Assembly (NCBI GenBank): GCA_009692365.1 | Contig: SHZJ01000010.1 | Span: forward strand, 1-64,000 | Direction: 5' to 3' | DNA from: Gammaproteobacteria bacterium | GTDB lineage: Bacteria > Pseudomonadota > Gammaproteobacteria > Ga0077536 | Length of the DNA: 64,000 bases | In this document: piece by piece, positions 37,402 to 45,763 of the stretch | Layout of the letters: each line of letters begins with the position of its first letter | Numbering within the stretch: the first letter of the stretch is position 1 | Position numbers and translations under genes: made by a program | Notes under the pieces: generated by a model | Told to the model about the DNA's origin: nothing | The model's input: only the letters and a program-made list of their open reading frames with translations | The model's database searches: none

Positions 37402-38248
37402 CGGGGCGCCGCGACAGGAACACCAAGCGCTCGAATAAATGCATGTCTTGCTCGTTTTTGAGCAACGCCCCGTAGAGCTTGGGGATAGCTTTGCGGGAGT
37501 CTTTTTCGCGCAGGGCCTCGGGTGGGATGTCTTCGGCCACCAAGAGTTTGATCCAATCCAGCAGTTCGGAGGTCGACGGTTTTTTCTTCAGCCCCGGCAG
37601 CTCGCGCAGTTCGAAAAAGCACTGCATGGCCTCGGCCAACAGGCGTTTTTTGATGTCCGGGAAATGCACTTTGACGATGGTTTCCATGGTGTCCGCTTCG
37701 GGGAAACGGATGTAATGGAAGAAGCAACGGCGCAGAAAGGCGTCGGGGAGCTCTTTCTCGTTGTTACTGGTAATGATGATGATGGGACGCTGGCGGGCCT
37801 GGATGGTTTCCTGAGTCTCGTAAACGTAGAACTCCATGCGGTCGAGTTCCTGCAGGAGGTCGTTCGGAAATTCGATATCGGCTTTGTCGATTTCGTCGAT
37901 GAGCAGTACCGGCTGGCTGTCGGCTTCAAAGGCTTCCCAGAGTTTGCCTTTGAGAATGTAGTTCCGGATGTCCTTGACCTTGTCGTCGCCCAGTTGGGAA
38001 TCGCGCAAGCGCGCGACGGCGTCGTACTCGTACAGGCCGCGCGCCGCCTTGGTGGTGGACTTGATGTGCCAGGGGATGAGCGGTCGGCCCAGAGAGTTGG
38101 CAATTTCCTCGGCCAGCATGGTTTTGCCGGTGCCCGGCTCGCCCTTGACCAGCAGTGGGCGCTCCAGCGTGATCGCCGCATTGACCGCCATCATGAGGTC
38201 GTCGGTGGCGACATAGGTGTCGGTGCCGGAAAAACGTTGCTTGGACAT
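37391..38248 (-). CDS. MoxR-family AAA+ ATPase
   Basis: This 285-residue ATPase has Walker A VKGEPGTGKTMLAEE, Walker B VLLIDEIDKADIEFPNDLLQ, sensor I IIITSNNEKELPDAFLRRC and the C-terminal helical lid DWIKLLVAEDIPPEAL. The ATG at 38248 is the family start. It works with the adjoining VWA protein, probably remodelling or metallating a client. The client is unknown because no cox or nor gene lies nearby. Confidence 0.93.
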   Translation of the reverse strand: MSKQRFSGTDTYVATDDLMMAVNAAITLERPLLVKGEPGTGKTMLAEEIANSLGRPLIPWHIKSTTKAARGLYEYDAVARLRDSQLGDDKVKDIRNYILKGKLWEAFEADSQPVLLIDEIDKADIEFPNDLLQELDRMEFYVYETQETIQARQRPIIIITSNNEKELPDAFLRRCFFHYIRFPEADTMETIVKVHFPDIKKRLLAEAMQCFFELRELPGLKKKPSTSELLDWIKLLVAEDIPPEALREKDSRKAIPKLYGALLKNEQDMHLFERLVFLSRRPGAN

Positions 38249-38474
38249 GAATGAACCCACTGGAAAAATTGAGGCCAAATTGTATGACACTGGGACGAGC
38301 CAGCCTACCCATGCCCAGGCGGCCCCCGTGCGGCCGCCTGCGCGCTCACCGCAGGTAAACGCTGGTGAGGGCCGGGCTTGGGTGCTTGGAACTGAGAACC
38401 AGCGCACGGTTTGCTGGCTCCGGCCCTTTTAGGGTAGAGGCCTAACACAACGGTTATGAGGGAGGTGCCCGGTG

Positions 38475-39008
38475 ATGGTTGAAATCTCCAGTTGGCAGCA
38501 AGCCCAACGCGCCGCAGTGCGGCGCTCGCCCGCGGCAAGCCCTTGGGAGTCACGGGCCTGCACGGCGAACGACCAACGCAGAGCAATGCGCCACGAACTC
38601 AGTCTGCCGGTGACTTTTCGCAACAGCGGCGGTCAGCAAGCAGCGGCTTGGGTGCAAAATGCGACGTCCGAAGGTTTTCAAATCCGCTGCAACCCGGCCA
38701 CCGCGCAGGCGATCCATCCGTTGGCCGGACGCCTGAACGATGAGAACAGGCCGGTGCTGCAGGCCAGCTTTATCTTAAGTTCGAGCGCAGAGCCGCAGGT
38801 CCTCTCGGTGGGGGTGCAGTTGCTGTATCGCACGCCGCACGCCGAGGAGCCACGCTGCCTGCTCGGTTTCCGCTTTCTAAGCCTGCGACCCAAGGCGCGG
38901 CGCCTGCTGGCGAGGTTTTTTAGCGACGAGTTGCCGGGCCAACCAAGCGCGGGCTGGCATCAGGCGTCTAAATTAGGAATCAGCGAACTGCGCAGCAGGG
39001 CAATCTGA
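38475..39008 (+). CDS. PilZ-like domain protein (possible c-di-GMP receptor)
   Basis: This protein of about 177 residues contains QRRAMRHELSLPV (an RxxxR-like motif) and WVQNATSEGFQIRC (a variant of the (D/N)xSxxG motif), both ligand-binding signatures of PilZ domains. LLGFRFLSLRPKARRLLARFF closes the domain. GGAGGT lies eight bases before the ATG at 38475. The 3' end overlaps the convergent YdcH-like gene by 49 bases. PilZ assignment is by motif only; a residue in each motif deviates. Confidence 0.7.
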   Translation: MVEISSWQQAQRAAVRRSPAASPWESRACTANDQRRAMRHELSLPVTFRNSGGQQAAAWVQNATSEGFQIRCNPATAQAIHPLAGRLNDENRPVLQASFILSSSAEPQVLSVGVQLLYRTPHAEEPRCLLGFRFLSLRPKARRLLARFFSDELPGQPSAGWHQASKLGISELRSRAI

Positions 39009-39178
39009 TCTTTCAGCAAGAGCTTGCGGCGCTTGAGGCGTTTTAGCAGCAGTTCGTCGAGATCGGGTTGCAGGCTCAAGCGCGCCACGATTTCGTCCAG
39101 ATCGCGATGTTCAACCTCGAACGCCCGCAGGCGTCGCTCGATGGATACGGAACTCTCTTTTCGCACACCAACACCCAT
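38960..39178 (-). CDS. DUF465/YdcH-like small coiled-coil protein
   Basis: This 72-residue helical protein has FEVEHRDLDEIVARLS, then LLLKRLKRRKLLLKDQIALL and a C-terminal LIPNLDA, matching the YdcH/DUF465 family. It is probably a small cytoplasmic coiled-coil protein of unknown role. It is convergent with, and overlaps, the PilZ-like gene at their 3' ends. Confidence 0.82.
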   Translation of the reverse strand: MGVGVRKESSVSIERRLRAFEVEHRDLDEIVARLSLQPDLDELLLKRLKRRKLLLKDQIALLRSSLIPNLDA

Positions 39179-39396
39179 TCAGCACGTTAACCGATGCGGG
39201 CGATTCTACCTTGTCGCCCCGAAACAAGAACCTCCCGGCGGCGCTTGGCGCGGGTCTCGGGCGGCAACTGCGTGAGCGAGTTCACATCTTGCGACATGCG
39301 AGGGGGGCAAAAACCCGCACCAGCCGCTACGACGGCTAACCGACGCTGCGCGTCAGCAACGTTGCTCGTTCACTCCTACGAGGGGAGAGGCCCGCT

Positions 39397-40452
39397 ATGA
39401 GCACTGCAGAAATCGCTAGCCAACCGCTAGTCACCGCCCCGAGCGCGCCGAGCGTGGAGTCGCTAAAGACGTGGTTGCGCGGCCGTGTACGCACCACTCA
39501 GTTGGCCAAGCTGCCGTCCGCCCACCTGCAACGCCTGCTGGTCGCGTTTGAACAGACTTGTTTTCGGGCCGGTGATTGGGTGCTGCGTCAGGGGGAACCC
39601 GGCGAGCACTATTACGTTATTGTCAGCGGTCAGTGCGAAGTGGCGCGCAGCGATGAACCGCAAGGCGTGGGGCGTCGCGTGGCAGAATTGGGGCCGGGAG
39701 AGACTTTTGGCGAAGAGGGGCTAGTGGCCAATCGGCCACGTAACGCCTCGGTGCGCATGCTCACAGCCGGCACGCTGCTGCGGTTGCCGAAGCAGGCTTT
39801 TCTCGAATCGCTGCTGCGCCCGCTGGTCCGGCCCCTCAACTACGACCAAGCCGACAAGCTCGTGGTCAGCGGCGGTGCCTGTTGGCTCGGCGTGTGCGAG
39901 GAACACGCACCGGCGATAGACGCCCGCGCCACAGCGGTGCGAGAGCCGCTAGCCGGGCTGCGACAATTTGCGCTTGGGCAGCCGCACGACCGCCGGTTTG
40001 TGGTGTATTGCCGTAACGGCGTGCGCAGTGCCGTGGGCGCTTTTTTATTGGCCGAGCGGGGCTTCGATGTCTACTATTTACGCGGCGGTTTGCAGCGCTA
40101 CGGTCTGCTGGCCGCGCCGGTGGCGCCACTCGATTTGGAAATCATCCCCGCCGACGCCGCCCTCCGCGTCGCCGACCCCGCCCCCCAGGACCCCACTAAG
40201 GAGCGCCGCGCCCCCACTGCGGCCCCGGCCCGACTTTCCCTGGTGCCCGATCTGCGGGACGACGCCGAGCGGGAAATTGAACACTGGCTGCTAGAACAGG
40301 AAGCCTTGCGCGCAGCGCAGACCGGCGCGCGTGAGGTGTACTGCGCCGCGGCGCATCGGGCGCGCCTGCGCGAACGCGATCTGGCCGTCCAGGCCGCCGC
40401 GCGGGCCCATACCCAGGCGCTGATCGACGACCTCGCCCACGGCCTCGATTAG
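39397..40452 (+). CDS. fusion of cyclic-nucleotide-binding and rhodanese domains
   Basis: This protein of about 351 residues has an N-terminal CNMP domain (FRAGDWVLRQGEPGEHYYVIVSG, RVAELGPGETFGEEGLVANRPRNASVRM). A rhodanese-like domain follows, with the active-site loop VVYCRNGVRSAVGAFLLAERG and then FDVYYLRGGLQRYG. The cysteine in CRNGVR is the sulfur carrier. A C-terminal helical tail is present (EREIEHWLLEQEALRAAQT). The combination suggests coupling of nucleotide or redox sensing to sulfur transfer. GAGGGGAGAGG lies before the ATG. There is no helix-turn-helix, so it is not a standard Crp regulator. Confidence 0.88.
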   Translation: MSTAEIASQPLVTAPSAPSVESLKTWLRGRVRTTQLAKLPSAHLQRLLVAFEQTCFRAGDWVLRQGEPGEHYYVIVSGQCEVARSDEPQGVGRRVAELGPGETFGEEGLVANRPRNASVRMLTAGTLLRLPKQAFLESLLRPLVRPLNYDQADKLVVSGGACWLGVCEEHAPAIDARATAVREPLAGLRQFALGQPHDRRFVVYCRNGVRSAVGAFLLAERGFDVYYLRGGLQRYGLLAAPVAPLDLEIIPADAALRVADPAPQDPTKERRAPTAAPARLSLVPDLRDDAEREIEHWLLEQEALRAAQTGAREVYCAAAHRARLRERDLAVQAAARAHTQALIDDLAHGLD

Positions 40453-40464
40453 GCCTAAGTCCGC

Positions 40465-40800
40465 TCAGCCAGCGGGCCGTAAATCCAGATAAATAGCGCC
40501 CTCCGGATGATGCACCCGGGCCCACGCCAGCGCGCCGTTGGTCAGCGCGACCTCACCCGTGTGGCGCTGCGCGCCATCGCGACTGAACTCAAACCGATAC
40601 ACGCGTAGGACGACCAGCCGGCCATGCCCCCACCGCAGCGCTAGCCGGTGCAGGGCCACGCTCTCATCCAGCCGCTGCAGGGCTAACTCGCGGCAGAGTT
40701 TCTCGACGCCGCGCAGCGCGCATTCCCGTCCGGCAGTACTCCAGGTCCACAGCCCCGCGAGGCCACCGGCGGCCAGCAATAGCGCCAGCGCCTCGTGCAT
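40465..40800 (-). CDS. DUF3301 family protein
   Basis: This 111-residue protein has a single N-terminal helix (ALALLLAAGGLAGLW) and a soluble part with GRECALRGVEKLC, LQRLDESVALHRLALRWG and VLRVYRFEFSRDG followed by RHTGEVALT. This matches the DUF3301 proteins found beside YajQ/CPxCG genes in gammaproteobacteria. The function is unknown. The ATG at 40800 follows the CPxCG gene stop by seven bases. Confidence 0.8.
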   Translation of the reverse strand: MHEALALLLAAGGLAGLWTWSTAGRECALRGVEKLCRELALQRLDESVALHRLALRWGHGRLVVLRVYRFEFSRDGAQRHTGEVALTNGALAWARVHHPEGAIYLDLRPAG

Positions 40801-40807
40801 CAGGCGC

Positions 40808-40996
40808 TCAGTCGTCCGACCGGCGGGCTTGAAAGCGTTCGAGTTCTCCATCGAGGTCAAAATCGCAGCTGATTTCGATCGGCTGGCAGCACACTTCGCA
40901 GTCCTCTACGTAGCGTTGGGCACCCGCCGAGCCATCAATCACGCAGCTCACGGGTTCGCCGCAGTAAGGACAGTCAAAGGTTTGTTCGGACACCAT
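40808..40996 (-). CDS. CPxCG-motif cysteine-rich small protein
   Basis: This 62-residue protein has two CxxC zinc-binding pairs: CPYCG (residues 9-13) and CEVCCQPI. This is the family of short cysteine-rich proteins with a zinc-ribbon fold of unknown role. It sits between YajQ and the DUF3301 gene on the same strand. Confidence 0.85.
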   Translation of the reverse strand: MVSEQTFDCPYCGEPVSCVIDGSAGAQRYVEDCEVCCQPIEISCDFDLDGELERFQARRSDD

Positions 40997-41008
40997 GTCG
41001 GCGCGGCC

Positions 41009-41491
41009 TTAGTCGCGAAAATTAGTGAACTGCAGGGGCACGCCCAAGGCGCTGCCACGCAGCGCGGCCATGACGTCCTGTAGGTCGTCGCGTTTTTTGC
41101 CCGTAATGCGCACTTGCTCATCCTGAATTTGCACCTGCACCTTAATTTGAGTTTCCTTGATCGCCTTGACGACCTTGCGCGCGTATTCCGCGTCGAGGCC
41201 ATTGCGCACGGTGACCTTTTGCCGGGCTTCACTCAAGTTGCGGCTGACCTCACCAATATCGAGGCTGGTGACATCGATGCCCCGCTTGGCCATGCGCAGG
41301 CGCAGGATTTCGAGCACCTGTTGGACCTGAAAATCGGCTTCCGCGCTGAGGGTGAGGACGTATTTGTCCTGCTCGACACGCGCACCCGTCCCTTTTAAAT
41401 CGAACCGATTGCCGATTTCCCGCGTAGTTTGATCGACCGCGTTGGCAAGTTCGTGGGCATCAACTTCCGAGACCACGTCAAATGAGGGCAT
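41009..41491 (-). CDS. yajQ: YajQ family nucleotide-binding protein
   Basis: This 160-residue protein has MPSFDVVSEVDAHELANAVDQ, then EIGNRFDLKGT, a central FQVQQVLEILRLRMAKRGID and the C-terminal VRITGKKRDDLQDVMAAL, full length for YajQ/UPF0234. YajQ homologues bind c-di-GMP or nucleotides and affect gene expression. The ATG at 41491 is the family start. Confidence 0.95.
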   Translation of the reverse strand: MPSFDVVSEVDAHELANAVDQTTREIGNRFDLKGTGARVEQDKYVLTLSAEADFQVQQVLEILRLRMAKRGIDVTSLDIGEVSRNLSEARQKVTVRNGLDAEYARKVVKAIKETQIKVQVQIQDEQVRITGKKRDDLQDVMAALRGSALGVPLQFTNFRD

Positions 41492-41591
41492 GATGGCGCT
41501 CCAGCAGCTCAAGGCCTTGGAGTTTAGCGCTTCGCGCCTCACCCCCAACAGCCTTGAATTGCCCCGCTGCAATCCCAATTTAGAGAAAATC

Positions 41592-42311
41592 GTGCTGGCG
41601 CTAATTTCGTTCGACCTCGATGACACCCTGTGGGACGCCGGGCCCGTGCTCTGGCGGGCTGAGGAATTGCAATACGCCTGGCTGCAGGAGCAGCTGCCAC
41701 GGGTGACGGCAGAACTGGGCATCCCGGAACTCCAAGCACGGCGCCGGGATTTGGCCCGCGAACAACCAGCGCTGGCGCACGATTTCACGCAGTTGCGCCT
41801 GCACGCGCTGCGCGAACTGTGCGTGCGCTTTGGCTATCCGGAAGGTTTGGCGCCGCTGGGCCTCGCGGTTTTTGTGGCGGCGCGCAGCCAAGTTGTTTTA
41901 TTCCCCGAAGTGGACGCCGTGCTGCGCGCGCTGGCCACGCGCTATCGACTGGCGGCGCTGACGAACGGCAACACGGACTTGGTGCGCGCGGGCGTGGCCC
42001 ATTATTTCGAGTTCGCCCTGTCCCCCGCCGAGACCGGCACCAGCAAACCCGATCCGCGCATGTTCGAGGCCCTGTGGCGGCGTGCCGGGGTGGCCGCTGA
42101 GAGCGTTGTGCATGTCGGGGATGAGCCGCTGCACGACATCGAGGGTGCCCATCGCGCCAAGTTGGCGTCGGTCTGGGTGAATCGCCGGGCGCGCGCGTGG
42201 CCAACCGAGTACCGTCCGGCACACGCCGAAATTACGACGCTGACCCAATTGCCGGCAGCTATCGACCGACTCGCGGCAGAGTCCGCGTTAAAAAGGACTG
42301 TAGAAACATGA
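41592..42311 (+). CDS. HAD-superfamily hydrolase (YigB-like phosphatase)
   Basis: This 239-residue HAD phosphatase has motif I ISFDLDDTLW with the nucleophile Asp (acid-base Asp two residues on), motif II AALTNGN, and the motif III/IV region TGTSKPDPRMFEALWRRAG and VVHVGDEPLHDIEGA. Length and pattern fit YigB/FMN-phosphatase-like proteins. The GTG at 41592 places the core in standard register; an in-frame ATG at 41493 would add 33 residues. Its stop overlaps the PreP start by 4 bases. Confidence 0.88.
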   Translation: MLALISFDLDDTLWDAGPVLWRAEELQYAWLQEQLPRVTAELGIPELQARRRDLAREQPALAHDFTQLRLHALRELCVRFGYPEGLAPLGLAVFVAARSQVVLFPEVDAVLRALATRYRLAALTNGNTDLVRAGVAHYFEFALSPAETGTSKPDPRMFEALWRRAGVAAESVVHVGDEPLHDIEGAHRAKLASVWVNRRARAWPTEYRPAHAEITTLTQLPAAIDRLAAESALKRTVET

Positions 42312-45226
42312 CTGGATCTTCTTTCGAACTGTTGGAAACGCGCCGGATCCCCACGCTAAACCTCGAGTTCCAGGCCTATCTCCACCCGGCCACCGGCGCT
42401 CGGCACTACCATTTGGCTTGCGACGACGACAACAACGCTTTCATGGTGGCCTTTCCCACGATTCCCGAAGACTCCACCGGGGTTGCCCACATTTTGGAAC
42501 ACACCACGCTGTGCGGCAGCCAGCGTTACCCCGTGCGCGACCCCTTTTTTATGATGCTGCGACGTTCGCTGAATACTTTTATGAACGCCTTCACCAGCAG
42601 TGACAGTACGGCTTACCCTTTCGCGACCCGCAATCGGAAGGATTTCGACAACCTCCTGAACGTCTATCTGGATGCGGTGTTTTTTCCTTTGCTAGACCCT
42701 TTGGATTTCGCGCAAGAAGGCTGCCGGGTGGAATTTTCCGACCCGCAGGACCCCGCTTCCGATTTGGTCTACAAGGGCGTGGTGTTCAACGAAATGAAAG
42801 GCGCGATGAGCTCGCCGGTGTCCCAGTTGTGGCATCACCTGCAGGCGACGCTGTTTCCAAACACGTCCTATCGGTTTAATAGCGGTGGCGATCCGGCGGA
42901 GATTCCAGACCTCACGCACCCGGCGCTCCGGGCTTTTCATGCGCGCCACTACCATCCGGCACTAGCGGTCTTTTTGACCTACGGTTGTTTTGACCCGCGT
43001 GAACATCAGACGCGCTTCGCAGCGCTGGCGCTCGATCGCTACGCCGGCAGCGCGACGGGTGGTGCGGCACCTTTGGTGAGCGCGCTGCAGCCGACTTTAA
43101 GCGCGCCGCGCACCTTGGTGGCGGATTATGCCATCGGCGATGACGACGACACCGAGCACGCCACCCATTTGGTTTGGGGCTGGCTGCTGGGCGAAGGCGC
43201 GGACCCCCGGGCCTCGTTGGAAGCGCATGTGCTCTCCAGCGTGTTGCTGGACCACAGCGCATCCCCGCTGCGCCATTTTTTAGAAACCACCGCCCTTGCA
43301 CGCGCCCCCTCGGAGCTGTGCGGGGTCGACGACTCGGGGCGACAGTTGGCGTTTTATTGTGGCGTTGAGGGTAGCGACGCCATGCATCTGGCGGCAATCG
43401 AGCAGGGAATTTTTGCCGTGTTGGAAAAATTGGCCGCGGAGGGCGCGCAAGGCGCGGTGCTAGAAGCGGTGCTCGATCGGGTTGAGATGTCCCAACGCGA
43501 TGTGGGCGGGGATGGTTATCCCTATGGTCTGCAACTGATGAGCCGGGTGCTCCCGGGCGCGCTGTATCGCGCCGATCCGGCGGCGCTGCTGGACCTCGAC
43601 GCGTTGCTGGCAGAACTGCGCGTGCAGGTCACCCAGCCAGATTATTTTCGCGGGCTGGTGCGCCGTCTGCTGCTCGATAACGCGCATCGGGTCTGCGTCA
43701 CCATGGCCCCCAATGCCGGCAAGCGCGACGCCGAACGCGCGGCCGAGCACCTGCGGTTGGCCCAGCTTGCGGCGCAGCTGGATGAGGCTGCACGCGCCAA
43801 CATCACGACGGCGAGCGCCGCCTTGGCAGCGCGCCAAAGCCGCACGGAGGACCCGGATGCTTTGCCACGGATCACCTTGGCGGATGTGCCGGCCGGTGAA
43901 GTGCCCATTGTTGGGACTTTGCGCGAAGTGGCAGGTTTGGCCACGCACTGCTACGAACGGGGCACCAACGGCATCGTCCGGGTGCAGTTGGTGGTGGATT
44001 TGCCCGCGCTCACGCCCACGGAAATCGCCACCCTCGCACTATTTGCAGACTACCTCACCGACCTCGGCGCTGGCCGTGAGACTTATCTGGAAACCCAAGC
44101 GCGGCGCGCGCTCGTGGGCCAGTTTGGGGCCAGTGCCGCCATTCGCAGCCATCTCACCGACGTCTCGCAGAGTGCCGGTGCGTTGGTGATTTCCGCGAAG
44201 GGTCTTAAGCGCCGCACCCCTGAGCTGGTCGCGGCGGTGTGCGAAATTCTGGCCGAGGTGCGTTGCGATGAATCGCAACGGCTGCGCGAATTGCTCACCC
44301 AGTCGCGGGCGGATCTGGAGCAGTCCATCACGGACCGCGGTCACCAGTTGGCGATGCACGGGGCGATGCGGGGCCTCAATCCAGCCGCTTGGCTGGCTGA
44401 CCTGTGGGGTGGCCCGGCGCAGATTCTGGCCTTGCAAGAGCTCGAAACCGCCGCGCGCGAAGCCGATGAACCGCTCGTCGCCTTGTTGACGAGTTTTGCC
44501 GAACTCAAACAAAAACTACTCGCAGCGCCTGCCCGGGTGCTGTTGGTCGGCGAGGCCGACGGCCTTGACGCCGCCGCCGCCGCGCTGGCTGCCCACGGTC
44601 TGCCGGGGGTGCGGAGCGTTGCTGCGCCGTTGTGCCTGCCCGCCCCTGCCGCGGCGCCCGGCAGCGCCTGGATTGCCAACGGTGACGTTAATTTTTGCGC
44701 AAAAGTCTATGCGGCCGCGCCCGAGGGCGCGCCGGACGCCCCGGCGCTGGCGGTGTTGGCACGTTACCTGTCGGACGGTTTTCTCCACCCCACGGTACGC
44801 GAACGCGGTGGTGCTTATGGCGGGGGCGCAAGCTTTGATGGGGATACGGCCAGCTTTGCGTTTTATTCCTACCGTGACCCGCGGCTCGCGGAGACGCTGG
44901 CAGATTTCGATCGCGCGCTGGGCTGGTTGCACGATGAACAAGCGCCCCAGCTGCTAGAAGAGGCCATTTTAGGGGTGATTCAGCGACTCGATAAACCACG
45001 CTCGCCGGCCGGCGCGGCCGTACATTGGTTCTACAGCGAACGGCATGGACGCAGTGCGGCGCATCGCAGCCGTTTCCGCGCGCAGGTGCTGGGCACTTCG
45101 TTGGCCGATCTGCGTCGGGTTGCCGCCACTTGGCTGCAACCGGCAACAGGGGTCATCGGGGTGGTGACGCATGCGGGAGAGCGGGCCACCGTCGAGTCTT
45201 TGGGACTGACATTATTCAACTTCTAA
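42308..45226 (+). CDS. PreP-like M16C insulinase-family metalloprotease
   Basis: This 972-residue zinc protease has HILEHTTLCGS (residues 61-65 form the HxxEH zinc site), then FNEMKGAMSSP, with Glu as the distal ligand. PFFMMLRRSLNTFMNAFTSSDST is the PreP family signature. The C-terminal half has GGAYGGGASFDGD and the RPxxE-like GLVRRLLLDNAHRVCVTM. It degrades unstructured peptides. It starts inside the HAD stop (ATGA), so it is translationally coupled. Confidence 0.95.
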   Translation: MTGSSFELLETRRIPTLNLEFQAYLHPATGARHYHLACDDDNNAFMVAFPTIPEDSTGVAHILEHTTLCGSQRYPVRDPFFMMLRRSLNTFMNAFTSSDSTAYPFATRNRKDFDNLLNVYLDAVFFPLLDPLDFAQEGCRVEFSDPQDPASDLVYKGVVFNEMKGAMSSPVSQLWHHLQATLFPNTSYRFNSGGDPAEIPDLTHPALRAFHARHYHPALAVFLTYGCFDPREHQTRFAALALDRYAGSATGGAAPLVSALQPTLSAPRTLVADYAIGDDDDTEHATHLVWGWLLGEGADPRASLEAHVLSSVLLDHSASPLRHFLETTALARAPSELCGVDDSGRQLAFYCGVEGSDAMHLAAIEQGIFAVLEKLAAEGAQGAVLEAVLDRVEMSQRDVGGDGYPYGLQLMSRVLPGALYRADPAALLDLDALLAELRVQVTQPDYFRGLVRRLLLDNAHRVCVTMAPNAGKRDAERAAEHLRLAQLAAQLDEAARANITTASAALAARQSRTEDPDALPRITLADVPAGEVPIVGTLREVAGLATHCYERGTNGIVRVQLVVDLPALTPTEIATLALFADYLTDLGAGRETYLETQARRALVGQFGASAAIRSHLTDVSQSAGALVISAKGLKRRTPELVAAVCEILAEVRCDESQRLRELLTQSRADLEQSITDRGHQLAMHGAMRGLNPAAWLADLWGGPAQILALQELETAAREADEPLVALLTSFAELKQKLLAAPARVLLVGEADGLDAAAAALAAHGLPGVRSVAAPLCLPAPAAAPGSAWIANGDVNFCAKVYAAAPEGAPDAPALAVLARYLSDGFLHPTVRERGGAYGGGASFDGDTASFAFYSYRDPRLAETLADFDRALGWLHDEQAPQLLEEAILGVIQRLDKPRSPAGAAVHWFYSERHGRSAAHRSRFRAQVLGTSLADLRRVAATWLQPATGVIGVVTHAGERATVESLGLTLFNF

Positions 45227-45239
45227 ACGGTGCAGGCAG

Positions 45240-45704
45240 ATGAATATCGACTTCGACGAGGCAGAATCAGGCTTCTGGGAAGCCCGCGCGGTCTTTGCCA
45301 TGGCCGAGCAGTTTGCCGAGCACGTGACGCGGTCGGGCGACCGTGAGTTGATCAGTTTCCTGCAGGACTCTAGCGTCGCGCACCTCCAGCTGCCGGCCTA
45401 CGCCGCGCTGCGCGAAACGCAGGGACTGCGCGACACCGCGTGGCCCTCGTGGTCGCTGCTCAACCAGTTTTGGCGGCGCACCGTGGGTGCAAGCCGTGCC
45501 GAAGAAGCGCTAAGCGCCCAGCGCAGCGACGCCCTGGCGCGGGCCGATCGGGCGGAGCACTCCGCTTTTGATGCGTTTGCCGATTCCGCCCGGGTGACCC
45601 GCGAACGCGATCTGCTGCGCGCGGAAGTCGCGCGTTTAAACCTCACCGTGGCCCAGCTGCAAGCGGCGCTGAGCGCGACTGGGCCGCGCGAAGTCGGCCC
45701 CTGA
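45240..45704 (+). CDS. hypothetical protein with C-terminal coiled coil
   Basis: This 154-residue protein has an N-terminal acidic part (NIDFDEAESGFWEARAVF) and a C-terminal heptad-like stretch (RADRAEHSAFDAFADSARV, RERDLLRAEVARLNLTVAQLQ) that predicts a coiled coil. I see no signal peptide. It follows the protease gene by 13 bases, so it is probably in the same transcript. I recognise no family. Confidence 0.6.
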   Translation: MNIDFDEAESGFWEARAVFAMAEQFAEHVTRSGDRELISFLQDSSVAHLQLPAYAALRETQGLRDTAWPSWSLLNQFWRRTVGASRAEEALSAQRSDALARADRAEHSAFDAFADSARVTRERDLLRAEVARLNLTVAQLQAALSATGPREVGP

Positions 45705-45763
45705 AGCGGCCGGGCAGTTGGCGCGGCGCTGCACGCGCTGAGATCGGGCCGACCGGCCAGCGC

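Noticed and set aside
37439..38254. Plus-strand open frame of about 271 aa opposite the MoxR ATPase gene
   Set aside because: The MoxR frame carries all AAA+ motifs; the antisense frame has no matching family.
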